A stretch of 64,000 nt of DNA. Source: Begonia masoniana. Taxonomy: Eukaryota > Streptophyta > Magnoliopsida > Cucurbitales > Begoniaceae. The stretch is from NCBI GenBank assembly GCA_022432975.1, contig CM039510.1, positions 35,017,677-35,081,676 of the forward strand, read 5' to 3'. A model generated the notes under the pieces. The model made no database searches, was not told where the DNA came from, and saw only the letters and a list, made by a program, of their open reading frames with translations. Shown here one piece after another: positions 12,476-23,950 of this stretch. Made by a program: the position numbers and the translations under genes. Within the stretch, counting starts at the first letter, position 1. Each line of letters starts with the position of its first letter.

Positions 12476-12957
12476 ACCCCTGTCTTCCTCCCTCGTCTCC
12501 TGCCTTAATACATGTCATGTAAATAACGAAAATGAACGTGAATGAAGAAAGGTTTATGAACTTGTGTTCTTTAATTTGTGCACTCATGTATATCTGTCAG
12601 TATGCATTCCTTACTAAGCATTAGGCTTATAGTTGAACCTTATGGTGTAGGTGAAGAAGGTTCAGGTGAGGATACTATGTTCAAAGAGGATGCGTAAGGC
12701 TGGTTGCTGGTGGAAGCTCAAAATGACAGTGCAGGACTGGAAAGGCGATTGATGACCCCTGGTTAATGCTCTTTTGTTTCAGTATAATAAAGGATATAAA
12801 AGTTTAAGTAGGATGAGATTATTTTATAATGTTGAGCTTTGAGACTGTCTAGTTGTTCAGAGTTCGGTGATTTTATAGACTATAAATGATCTGTTACTTC
12901 AGTCTCCGCTATATGCATTCTGAATGGGTTGTGGTATTCTTCTGTTGGAAGAAGTCA

Positions 12958-14335
12958 TTTGATGGTTTAGTCTTCCGGCTGACGTCATCGGCAGATGCCG
13001 AGTGATAGAGTTTGATGGTTTAGTCTTCCGGCTGATGTCATCGGCAGATGCCGAGTGATAGAGTTTGATGGTTTAGTCTTCCGGCTGATGTCATCGGCAG
13101 ATGCCGAGTGATAGAGTTTGATGGTTTAGTCTTCCGGCTGATGTCATCGGCAGATGCCGAGTGATAGAGTTTGATGGTTTAGTCTTCCGGCTGATGTCAT
13201 CGGCAGATGCCGAGTGATAGAGTTTGATGGTTTAGTCTTCCGGCTGATGTCATCGGCAGATGCCGAGTGATAGAGTTTGATGGTTTAGTCTTCCGGCTGA
13301 TGTCATCGGCAGATGCCGAGTGATAGAGTTTGATGGTTTAGTCTTCCGGCTGATGTCATCGGCAGATGCCGAGTGATAGAGTTTGATGGTTTAGTCTTCC
13401 GGCTGATGTCATCGGCAGATGCCGAGTGATAGAGTTTGATGGTTTAGTCTTCCGGCTGATGTCATCGGCAGATGCCGAGTGATAGAGTTTGATGGTTTAG
13501 TCTTCCGGCTGATGTCATCGGCAGATGCCGAGTGATAGAGTTTGATGGTTTAGTCTTCCGGCTGATGTCATCGGCAGATGCCGAGTGATAGAGTTTGATG
13601 GTTTAGTCTTCCGGCTGATGTCATCGGCAGATGCCGAGTGATAGAGTTTGATGGTTTAGTCTTCCGGCTGATGTCATCGGCAGATGCCGAGTGATAGAGT
13701 TTGATGGTTTAGTCTTCCGGCTGATGTCATCGGCAGATGCCGAGTGATAGAGTTTGATGGTTTAGTCTTCCGGCTGATGTCATCGGCAGATGCCGAGTGA
13801 TAGAGTTTGATGGTTTAGTCTTCCGGCTGATGTCATCGGCAGATGCCGAGTGATAGAGTTTGATGGTTTAGTCTTCCGGCTGATGTCATCGGCAGATGCC
13901 GAGTGATAGAGTTTGATGGTTTAGTCTTCCGGCTGATGTCATCGGCAGATGCCGAGTGATAGAGTTTGATGGTTTAGTCTTCCGGCTGATGTCATCGGCA
14001 GATGCCGAGTGATAGAGTTTGATGGTTTAGTCTTCCGGCTGATGTCATCGGCAGATGCCGAGTGATAGAGTTTGATGGTTTAGTCTTCCGGCTGATGTCA
14101 TCGGCAGATGCCGAGTGATAGAGTTTGATGGTTTAGTCTTCCGGCTGATGTCATCGGCAGATGCCGAGTGATAGAGTTTGATGGTTTAGTCTTCCGGCTG
14201 ATGTCATCGGCAGATGCCGAGTGATAGAGTTTGATGGTTTAGTCTTCCGGCTGATGTCATCGGCAGATGCCGAGTGATAGAGTTTGATGGTTTAGTCTTC
14301 CGGCTGATGTCATCGGCAGATGCCGAGTGATAGAG
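12958..14335 (+). repeat. 26 x 53-bp near-perfect tandem repeat
   Basis: The unit begins tttgatggtttagtcttcc and ends ccgagtgatagag. Exactly 26 units of 53 bp fit (1378 bp), followed by a partial unit that diverges at 'tctgccgttg'. The copies look identical apart from the first, which has ctgacgtcatc instead of ctgatgtcatc. Other D-family copies have only about six diverged units (38580-38890). Confidence 0.95.
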
Positions 14336-14728
14336 TTTGATGGTTTAGTCTGCCGTTGCACGTGACGATCCGGACGACTAAATTTCTGAGGGTTGCCAAC
14401 GCATGCAACCCATGCAAACCCGAGTAGAATCATGTCGAGAGGGTTGGGGACATTTCTTCCCTGCTCGAATTTGTCCAGGAAACCGATGACGAGCCTAGTC
14501 GCTCGACTCTGTGAATGTTTGAACCGACGTGGTATAGGAAGTCGAGCACGAAAGGGGTTCGTTTTCCTTAATGGTTCGGCGTCTCTGTTTCCAGTTTAGA
14601 AAAAAAAAATAAACGCGACGTAAATGTCTGCTGAGAAAAAGGTAAGTGAATGCAATAATAGTAAAAGTCAAGCAAACGATTAATGAAAGATTATGATAAC
14701 GTGACGGCACCTGGCCGGGGTCGTTACA

Positions 14729-16076
14729 AAGGATATCTGCATTTTCGTCCATATAAGGCTTCATACGGTGCCATTCCTATTGTTGCTTGAAAACTGTTAT
14801 TGTAAGAGAACTCGACCAATGGTAAATATCTACTCCAAGATCCTTGAAAATCCAATACGCATGCTCGGAGCATATCTTCTAAGGTCTGAATAGTCCTCTC
14901 GGATTGTCCATCCGTTTGAGGGTGGAAGGCTGTGCTAAAATTAAGCTGTGTTCCCATAGCCTTGTGCAGACTTTTCCAAAACTTAGATGTAAATCTGGAG
15001 TCTCGGTCTGAAACTATTGAACTTGGAACTCCATGCAATCTGACAATCTCTTGCATGTACAATTCAGCAAGCTGATCCATTGAGTAAGTTATCTTAATTG
15101 GCAGAAAATGAGCAGATTTGGTTAGACGGTCAACTATAACCCAGATTGCATCATGCTCCTTTGCTGTCCTAGGTAGTCCAACGACAAAATCCATTGTTAT
15201 TTGTTCCCATTTCCATTCAGGAACTGGTAAGGGTTGTAATGTCCCTGAGGGTCTCTGATGTTCAGCCTTGACTTGCTGGCAGACACGACATGACTCCACA
15301 TACTCCGCTACACTTCTCTTCATACCTGGCCACCAATAATGCTGCTTGAGATCTCTGTACATTTTCGTACTTCCAGGATGAACTGAAAATCTGGAGGAAT
15401 GTGCCTCAGATAGGATCTCCTTCCTAAGCTCAGTATCAGCAGGAACAAACCATCTATTTCGAAACTTGAGAATTCCATCAGCTGAGCAGTTGAAATCTGA
15501 CTTATCAGTGGAATCTATGCACAACCTATACTTATTACTCTCAGTGTCATTCATTTGGACCTCCTTTATTTTCTCCAAAATAGTTGGCCTCAAAGACATG
15601 GCCGAAAGCATGGCTGACACACTTGGCACAGCTTCCAGGTTAAATCTTTGGAATTCTGTCTCTAAAGCTATCGGTATGTCTAGAGTCAAAGTAGAAACTA
15701 AAGGAGTCACTCTACTCAAAGCGTCTGCCACTACATTCGCCTTGCCAGGGTGGTACTTGATCTCAAAATCATAATCTTTGACAAACTCTAACCACCTACG
15801 TTGCCTCATATTCAGTTCTTTTTGTGTGAAGATGTACTTCAGGCTCTTATGATCCGAAAATATCTCACAGGATTGTCCATACAAGTAATGCCTCCAAATC
15901 TTAAGTGCAAATACAACTGCAGCTAATTCTAAGTCATGGGTAGGGTAGTTCTTCTCATGCGTTTTCAACTGTCTAGAGGCATAAGCTATTACTTTACCAC
16001 CCTGCATTAACACACCACCAAGACCAATTTTGGAAGCATCACAGTAAATACTAAATTTACCATCTTCAGCTGAAGG
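14729..16076 (-). pseudogene. Element B RNase H and integrase core
   Basis: Minus-strand frame with an RNase H-like domain ([33 protein letters not shown]), then an integrase H2C2 finger ([11 protein letters not shown]...[11 protein letters not shown]) and the core DDE residues in [18 protein letters not shown] and [10 protein letters not shown]. RNase H removes RNA template; integrase inserts the cDNA. The frame is shifted from the upstream gag-RT frame near 16076 and stops only because LTR D was inserted at 14728. Apart from those two lesions and the Trp-to-stop change downstream, the protein appears complete. Confidence 0.9.
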
Positions 16077-18634
16077 GTTAAAATTGGAGCATTGGTTAGT
16101 TTCTGTTTCAAGGTCATAAAACTATGTTCACATTCATCAGTCCATATATACTTCACATTCTTCCTGGTTAACTTAGTAAGGGGCGTAGCGATCTTTGAAA
16201 ATCCTTCAATGAACTTTCTGTAATACCCTGCAAGTCCAAGGAAACTTCTGATATCCGTAGCATTTTTCGGTTGGGGCCATCCCTTAACTGCTTGAACCTT
16301 AGCTGGATCCACAGATATACCATCTCCAGAGATGACATGTCCTAAAAAGTGAACCTGGTCCATCCAAAATTCACACTTGGAAAATTTGGCATAAAGTTGG
16401 TGCCTTCTCAATACTTCTAACACTAAACTCAAATGTTTTGCATGCTCATCCTTAGTACTAGAATAGATTAGGATGTCATCTATGAATACAATAACAAACT
16501 TGTCCAAATACTCGTGAAACACCCTATTCATGAGATCCATGAAGGCTGCTGGTGCGTTTGTCAAACCAAAAGACATAACCAAAAACTCATAATGTCCATA
16601 TCTTATGCGAAAGGCAGTCTTTGGGATATCTTCAGATTTAACCTTCAACTGGTAATAACCGGACCTAAGGTCAATCTTAGAGAAAACCCTTGCACCCTTA
16701 AGTTGGTCAAATAAGTCATCAATCCTCGGCAAAGGGTATTTGTTTTTGACAGTTAACTTATTCAATTCTCTATAATCAATGCACATACGCATTGATCCAT
16801 CTTTCTTTTTGACAAAAAGAACAGGTGCTCCCCATGGTGAAAAGCTAGGGCGTATGAACCCCTTCTCCAACAAATCCTCCAACTGTTTCTTCAATTCTTT
16901 AAGTTCTGTTGGTGCTAGTCTATATGGATTTTTGGACACAGGCTCGGCACCGGGGTAAACATCTACCACAAATTCAATTTCCCTATCTGGTGGCAAGCCG
17001 GGAAGGTCATCTAGGAATACTTCAGGGAAGTCTTGGACAACTAAGACATTTTTGGGGCTTGATTTTTCTACTAGTTGTGTGTCTAAAACACTGGCCAAAA
17101 AGCACAGATACTCTCTGCATGGGGAGGGTTTACAATTGACATAAGTCATTACAGTCATTTCCTTACTCTTCTTCAGAGCTTGGAAAGTATGGTTTAAACC
17201 TCCACGTGGTTGAAAACTAACAATTCTAGTCCTACAATCTATTGTGGTTAAATGCTTAAACAACCAATCCATCCCTAAGATTACATCAAATCCCGTTATG
17301 TCCATAATGATGAGATCAGCAGGCAAATTCATGTTTCCTACTAATACAATGCTATCAAGCATCACTTGGTTAGAGTGCATGCGTTCACCAGAGGGTAATG
17401 CTACATTAAACACATGCCCAGAGGAAGTGGACCGTACATCTAACTTATCAGCAAAAGTAGAGGCTACAAAAGAATGTGTTGCACCTGAATCTATCAAAGT
17501 AAAAGCAGGGATAGAGTTAACCAATACAGTACCTGATACCACAGCAGGCTGGTCCTCATCACCTGATTCCATCATGGAGAATATTCTTGGCTTAACCTTG
17601 GCAGGTCCGCCCTTCAGGGCTGGGCAGTCTTTGATGATATGGCCGACTTTATTGCAGTTGAAGCAACGGGTGATTCTAGGCTTTGGGCAACCCCTGAACG
17701 AGTGTCCAACCTCTTCGCAGTTAAAACACTTATTTGTTCCAAATCTGCACTCGCCCGGGTGGTTCTTCGAACACTTTGGGCATTGAGGAAACATCTTAGT
17801 GTCTGGTACTTTCTTTCCCATTCCTTGACTATACTGGCCCTCACTTGGCCTCTTCACTCCTCTCTGTTGTTGGGGTTGAACAAACTTTTGTGGGGCTTCC
17901 TTCGGCCCTGAACATTTCATCTCGGCCTCCTCCACCTCCAAGGCTGTGGACACAACTTCACTAAAAGGCAAACCTCTAAAACCTGAATACTTGACCCCTC
18001 TGTACACCTCTGGCTTCAGTCCATTCATAAATTGAAACACCTTATCCTCGTTTCTGTGAATAAAGTGTCCAGCGAATCTGGAAAGAGACTCAAATTGTCT
18101 AACATACTCAGCCACAGACCCTGTCTGCTTCAAGTTCATGAACTCCACCTTCTTCGCGGCCTGAACCGTGCTGTTAAAATATTTCTCAAAGAAGGTGTCC
18201 TTAAACTGAGACCAAGTCATAGCCAAAATATCAATGGTGGTCTCAATTGTCTCCCACCAAAGCTGGGCGTCTCCAGCAAAATGAAACGTTGCCAGGGTGA
18301 CCTTATCTCCTTCTCCAACGTTGGCACATCGAAGCATGCTTTCAATCTTCCTCAACAATTCTTCGGCAACAATCGGGTTAGATGATCTTCCATCAAATGT
18401 GGGTGGTTGAAGCCTGCGAAATCGGTCCCCTGAATGCTCATTGCCATGGCCCGAGTTGGCACTTCCTTGTGCTTCTCGGTTCAATAACACTCCTAATTGG
18501 TCGGACTGTTGTCGCACTATGTCAGTCTGCTGACGCACCAAATCTGTCAGCTGCCTAATCACACTAGGCTCCTCTTCACCTCTTACATTTGGCATTTCTC
18601 TAGGCACTCTAGGTCTTCTTGGGCGTCTAGCCAT
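16077..18634 (-). pseudogene. Element B gag-protease-reverse transcriptase
   Basis: The likely start is [11 protein letters not shown] at 18634 rather than the upstream in-frame ATG at 18676, because related gags start at this position. Domains in order: gag (LLRKIESML...WWETIETT...FFEKYF), a CPKC...HPGEC finger followed by two zinc knuckles ([28 protein letters not shown]), retropepsin [14 protein letters not shown], then reverse transcriptase with [34 protein letters not shown] and the catalytic [10 protein letters not shown] frameshift after LTNAPILTL (about 16076) moves the RNase H into another frame. No other stop is seen, so this is a recently dead or near-live copy. Confidence 0.92.
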
Positions 18635-18774
18635 TATACTGGATTCCTGTGTAAGGTTAATTACATTCATAAACATCTAATTACTAAGGCTAACATAAAC
18701 ACTTACAGTCGTTGGAGTACTTCCATGCAACGATTGGCACTGATGAGTAATCTTTTGAACGGTTTAACTGAATG

Positions 18775-18787
18775 TCTCTGATACCAA
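18775..18787 (-). promoter_or_regulatory. Primer-binding site of element B
   Basis: The minus strand reads TTGGTATCAGAGAC two bases inside the 5' LTR, close to the tRNA-iMet complement TGGTATCAGAGC. Confidence 0.85.
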
Positions 18788-18789
18788 AC

Positions 18790-20894
18790 TGTAACACCCC
18801 GAGTTTACTGAACCCGGTTTGTTACTCATAACCCGAATATTACTAAGAAAACTTGGACCAAATTTAAAACTTCGTACAAAAATTCAAAATTTGGACATTT
18901 GATAAAACATGTAAACTTACAGCGGAAATCGTTTAAACAAAAATAAAACTAACCAAAAACCATATAAAAAAACGTTGGAAATGTTGAGAAACAATCGATT
19001 AAGAAGCAAAGGTTTAACCCGTGAAAATACTTTGAAGGTTGGAAAAGTCAAACTCGTCGTCCGCTGAACAAGGTCAACGAAGGGGGAAGGTTATTTGAAG
19101 ACTTCATCCGGTCGCTAAACGACTAAACGTAAAATTTGGTCATCCGGTCAGTCTAACAGGGACATCCACCGGTCACTAAACGACAAAACATAAAATTTGG
19201 TCATCCGGTCAGTCTAACAGGGACATCCACCAGTCACTAAACGACAAAACATAAAATTTGGTCATCCGGTCAGTCTAACAGGGACATCCACCGGTCACTA
19301 AACGACAAAACATAAAATTTGGTCATCCGGTCAGTCTAATAGGGACATCCACCGGTGACGTCAGCCGGATGATCTCCTCATCCGAACGACTTTTCTCTAT
19401 ATCTACCGGTGACGTCAGCCGGATGATCTCCTCATCCGAATGACTTAACCCTTATCATCTGACGAGCAAAAGCTCGACATCACCGGACGACTAAAACACT
19501 CGACATCATCTGATAGCTTTATTAAAATCACATTCCGATAGAAGACAGACACAACTCTAACTACATAAAGAAATTTTCTTGCCTCTCCAAGACCTTTCAA
19601 AAACGATTCAAACAATTTCATTAATCAATCCAGTAAAACCAACACTTAAAACTCAACAGGTTACTAGAATCAATAATATTCAAATTGTATTCGAAATGCT
19701 AAAATCTCTACTGTCATGAAAACTCGACCTACTCAGACTAGATCATTATCAACTAAACCTCAACACCTGCTGACACCAGTTAGCCCGCCTCATCAGTTTA
19801 CCAAGCCGAGACATGGATGTGCTCCTCCAACCACACCTAATCGTCTGTGTACTCAGGAAATTCACCTGTGGTATCCTCAACACCTACATCACAAAACTCA
19901 TCTATTAGCCTAATGCTAAGTAAGTAAAGCAATAATGAAATGATATGCTGAAACAAAATCCTAAATATGCAGTTTCTACTTTCTCATCTCGGTTGTACTT
20001 CGTTTGTTTACTGATCAGATCCCATGATTCCTTTGGGAGTGGGATCAGTTCTCCCAATGTCTACATCCTCTTCATTAATTAAGGGGCGGATGAGATCCCT
20101 TAATAACTGTTCAGATCCCTCAATTCCCTTGGGAGTGGGATCAGTTCTTCCAATGTTATAAATCCTCTTCATCAGTTAAGGGGTGGATTAGTTCCCTTAA
20201 CCTCCAATGCCCGTCAATCTGAACTTGCCTCTCCACATGATACATGAAAATTCATTTTTGTTTTCTTTCAAATTTATGATGCATGACATACAGAAAATAC
20301 TCAAACATGCAAAAACCTACTGTTTTGTGATATAGGCCCGAGGGCACACACAATACTTTACTTACCTGGTCTCCTGGAAATCGCTCGGCTATAGGCTACT
20401 CCAGAAATCTGCTCACCTAGAACCATCGACAGATTATAGATTAGATCTCCACTAGACTTTATCTAACTACCCTGAAGTCTAAGGAAGCCGGTTTGGGGCT
20501 CTACTGATTAAACATTCCCGATACATCAATAAACCCCAAACCCAAATCTCTCACTCGCAGCCTTTCAAAAACACATACATTGCAATCGTTCAGCTACCTA
20601 AGCACTAGAACAGCAAGTAATTTAATCAAAACTCACCTTGGTTGGGGAAAATCGGAGGGGAATCGCCTAGAGGATGTCCGCCGAGCTGAGAGGTAAGAGT
20701 AATAAAATAGTGGCGGCTAAACCTCACTAAACCTTTCCTTAAATACGTTATCCACAATATAAATTTGCAATTACCATCTTGCCACTGCCTAGTCACTTAA
20801 TAACCTAATCAACATTTCACTCAATTTTAAACCATAAGATTATATACCTCCGTTTAATAACTTATTTTGATTTATATTGAAACCGGGTGTTACA
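18790..20894 (-). repeat. Element B 5' LTR (2105 bp)
   Basis: Uninterrupted copy of the B LTR, with four 61-bp units (about 19105-19345), two TGACGTCA units (about 19353-19440), an acceptor-like module (19875-19924) and a donor-like site (20355-20371), all read on the minus strand. Confidence 0.94.
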
Positions 20895-22212
20895 TAGGGT
20901 GACACCTGCGAGGGACTCTACGAGAGTTGCCCAGTCACGTTAGGGTGGACACCTGCGAGGGAATATAGTGGAGTCACCCAGTCGCTTTAGAGTGACACCT
21001 GCGAGGGACTCCAAGGGAGTCGCCCAGTCGCGTTAAGGTGGCACTTGCGAGGGACTTTGTGAGAGTTGGACACCTGCGAGGGACTCCTTAAGAGTCGCCC
21101 AGTCGCATTAGGGTGGCACCTGCGAGGGACTCTATGGGAGTCGCTTAGTCGCGTGAAGGTGCGAGGTTAGCACGGATGAGGGGTTCTATGATAGAACAAT
21201 GCAAAGAAAACAAAACGAGAATAGCAGAGCGAGTAGAAACTGTATGTGTTAGGATTGTCTGTGCTTTGTGCATGTTTTTATATATGTTATCCCCTACTTG
21301 CTAAGCGTAAGCTTACATGTGTGTGTGTGTTATGTGGTGTAGGTAACGACAGGAGTACAGGTTAGATCTACGAGGAAAGCTAGGATTGGGACGCAGTCGT
21401 TGATGTACGCTGTATGCCGGTGCGGGCAGTTGTCGGGGCGTCTCGACCATGATCTTTGGAAAGATATAGGTAGAGCGGTATTTTGCATTGTATAGTTTTT
21501 TTTACTTATCTGGAGTTTGTAAAAATAATGTGGTTGTTTTGTGGGATTTGTCTGTATAAAAGATGGTTTTATAAACGTGTATTTTCAAGTTTTGGGTTTT
21601 GGAAGTTTTAGGCGTTATGCCGCTCGTTTTAGTTTTAAAACAAATAACATCGGGTTCCCGGTCTTTATTTTTTTTCGTTATCCATTTTAAGTCAGTTTTC
21701 CAAAATTTTTACGGGACATAAGGGTTGGGGTGTCGAAAATGTACGGTTAAAATTTTAGAATTTTTGGAGGTGTTTGGCTCAGGAAAAAGTGGAGGAAAAG
21801 ATGTGAAGGTCGGGAGGGGCGTGCGCTGGGGCGTGTTGGGCGCGTGCAGGGCGCGCTGGGCGCCGCCAGCGGCGATCGATCTCGCACCAGCTGCGTTCGA
21901 TCGCCGATCAAATGCTCTCGGGTACTGTAGCACCCGAGAGGGTGCAGATCGATCGGCGCATTTGCGCCGATCGATCGCCAGCACTAGTTTTAAATTTTTT
22001 TTTAATTTTTTTATTATTCCAAATTATTTTAACCCGAAATTTTCCGACGCATTTTAAACGTATTTTGGACACGCTTTCCAACAATAATCTAGGGTTCGTA
22101 AAACCCAAAAACTGAGTCAAAAAATTACGAAAATTATGTTAAACGTCGTTTTAAACGCGAAATAACTTAGCAAAGTAGCGCACCGAGCCGGGTCGGGTTT
22201 GGGGGCGTTACA
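20895..22212 (+). repeat. LTR A, 3' part
   Basis: Resumes the 'cacctgcgagggactc' tandem array (20895-21165), then the acceptor-like module (CTTGCTAAGCGTAAGCTTAC...GGTGTAGG, 21296-21345), a GATCGATC palindrome cluster (21866-21985) and the terminal GGCGTTACA. Confidence 0.82.
21866..21985. repeat. GATCGATC palindrome cluster in LTR A
   Basis: Includes 'ggcgatcgatctcg', 'cgttcgatcgccgatc' and 'gatcgatcggcgca...tgcgccgatcgatcgcc'; the last is a perfect hairpin. It lies about 230-350 bp before the LTR end. Confidence 0.85.
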
Positions 22213-22611
22213 GCAGCATCAGTCGATGGATTGTTTTTTCTATTTTGTCTGATTCTTCTTGTTCAACCACCTTGTTTTGATTTCTTGAATCCTCTGCTTT
22301 CAGTTGCTTTTCTGGAATTGCTAGTTCCCTTCCATTTCTCAATACTATGGCCTTGCAATGCTCCTTTCCTCTTTGCGGCATTTCTATATCACTTGGTAAT
22401 TGCCCTGCAGTCCTTATGCTTAAAGATCGAGCCAACTGCCCCATTTGTGTTTTCATATTCTTCAATGATGCAGCCAAGTTCTGCAAGATCACATCTGTCT
22501 TAACAGCATATTCTCTGACAAAGTTTTCCGATTGCTTTTGATGCATTGAATTATACGTTGGCTGTGAAAAACTTTGCTTGTAATTTTCTGTAGGCCTGTT
22601 TGATGCTGTAG
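22213..22611 (-). pseudogene. Gypsy gag remnant (old host element, other half)
   Basis: Minus-strand gag sequence of the element at 3854-4511. From the right: PTENYKQSFSQPTYNS-like residues, then AVKTDVILQNLAASLKNMKTQMGQLARSL, QLPSDIEMPQRGKEHCKAIVLRNGRE, and an acidic linker. These are typical of the region between gag and protease in Tat/Athila-type gypsy elements. One frameshift occurs near 22240. It is cut by LTR A at 22212 and LTR A' at 22612. The upstream part of gag is not in the window. Confidence 0.85.
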
Positions 22612-22860
22612 TGTAACGCCCCCGAAACCCACCCCAACTCGGTTCGCTACTTTGCTCACAGTTATTCCAATTAAAACGACGTTTAATATAGAATTTAAAA
22701 TAATTTTTGATAAATTTTCAAATTGATTTTCAGGTTTTTTGAACCCTCGACAACAGTTGGAAAATGTGTATAGAATACGTGTAAAATAGGTCGGAAAATA
22801 TCGGGTCAAAGCATATTGAAACTAGAAAAAATAAAAAAAAAATTAAAACGGTACTGTTCA

Positions 22861-23090
22861 TCGCCGATCTATCGGCAGAATAGCCGATCAATCGGCAACC
22901 TCTCGGGTTGCCAATCGAAATTTCATCAAAACAACAGCCGATCGATCGGCGTATAACGCCGATCGATTGGCGTATAACGCCGATCGATTGGCGTATAACG
23001 CTGATCAATCGGCAGCCTTGTTTCCTCGTTTCCCCGAAGCTAGAACACCTGCCGATCGATCGTGCCTATCGCCGATCGATCGGATATGCC
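22861..23090. repeat. GATCGATC palindrome cluster in LTR A'
   Basis: At least eight GATCRATYGG-type palindromes, including a tandem run of about 21 bp units ('gccgatcgatYggcgtataac', 22935-23005). Confidence 0.88.
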
Positions 23091-23950
23091 TTTTAGCCCT
23101 GCTTTTCTTTGTTTTCTTTAATTTAAACTTTCCTTGCTTTTCTTATACTAACTCACAATTCAAAACTCACACACTAATTCACAACTAAAACTCACACCCA
23201 ACTACCCCTGATACTCCATACTCTTTGACAGGTAAATATCGACTACGATACATCAATGAAAACGTTAAAACCAAATGAAAATCCTCGATGTTTACTGCAC
23301 GCAAAATCAACGAAATATCCAGTAGCATAACTGCTAAAATTTCTAAACCCAAAATCTTGAAAATCAAACATTTTATAAAACATGTTTAAACCAATTCCAA
23401 AACATTCTTCTAAAAGAGTTTAAAATCTCTTTCCATTTATATAAACAAAGTTCATCCAAAACTATTTATATAAAATAAAAATACCAAATCTCTCACAACT
23501 TCCCGAAGAACATGGCCGAGATGCCCCGACAACTACCTGCACCGGCATGCCCCGTGCACCTCCGATTGCTGCCTAATCCTGGGCTCCCTCATCAACCTCA
23601 CCTGTGAATATATCGCCACCTACAACATAGAACACAAAAAGTAAGCTTAACGCTTAGTAAGTAGGGAGGAATGCAGATTAAAACAATGCACGATCCACTC
23701 AACCCCTAAATGCAGTTTCTACACACTCTGTTGTTTTCATTTCATTTTCGTTGTATTTATCTTCCACTTTCATGTGAATCAAGTAGGCACGCGTCCTAAC
23801 ACAATCCGAGATGACCACACCTTGACTCACGGAGCAAGATCGGAGGCCCACGTCCTAACACAATCCGGAACGGCCATACCAGATCTCCTCCACATCGATA
23901 GTGGAACCCTCAATGTGCCTTCTAGCACGAGCATATCAAGGCGTTCACAG

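Larger units (their letters stand above)
11321..14728 (+). mobile_element. Solo LTR D (3.4 kb) inside B integrase
   Basis: TGTAACACCCGACATTTCGG at 11321 to GGGGTCGTTACA at 14728, with a perfect TSD aagga (11316-11320 and 14729-14733). It is the same family as the LTRs of the element at 36837-44518, but about 0.8 kb longer because of a 53-bp repeat expansion. TATA box tataaata at about 11481; acceptor-like site at about 11945; donor-like CAGGTAAGT at about 11990; second acceptor-like module 12606-12660. Confidence 0.93.
6084..20894 (-). mobile_element. Full-length Tekay-like gypsy element B
   Basis: Bounded by TGTAACACCCCGAG at 6084 and GGGTGTTACA at 20894, with a perfect 5-bp TSD taggg (6079-6083 and 20895-20899). 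The two LTRs are about 2.1 kb each once the C insertion is removed and are nearly identical by eye, so this is a young element. Coding is on the minus strand: 5' LTR 18790-20894, primer site, gag-pro-RT-RNaseH-IN-chromodomain, polypurine tract, 3' LTR 6084-10702. It contains solo LTRs C and D. Confidence 0.93.
4512..22212 (+). mobile_element. Solo LTR A (about 2.9 kb), split by element B
   Basis: Starts TGTAACACCC at 4512 and ends GGCGTTACA at 22212. It is flanked by gtagc (4507-4511) and gcagc (22213-22217), a 5-bp TSD with one C/T change. The LTR itself is 4512-6083 plus 20895-22212; the middle is element B. It carries no internal coding region of its own, so it is a solo LTR left by LTR-LTR recombination. 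The host frame closes across the insertion, which confirms the boundaries. Confidence 0.85.

Noticed and set aside
12958..14335. CRISPR-like array of regularly spaced repeats
   Set aside because: The 53-bp units are contiguous with no unique spacers, lie inside an LTR and show no cas-type genes; this is a tandem satellite in a plant genome.
15466..18781. Plus-strand ORFs opposite element B gag-pol
   Set aside because: They are antisense shadows of a conserved coding region; their peptides have no motif of their own.
9524..19913. Identical 65-codon ORFs at 9524-9721 and 19716-19913
   Set aside because: They are the same stretch of the two LTRs of element B, antisense to the element, near an acceptor-like module; duplication explains the conservation.
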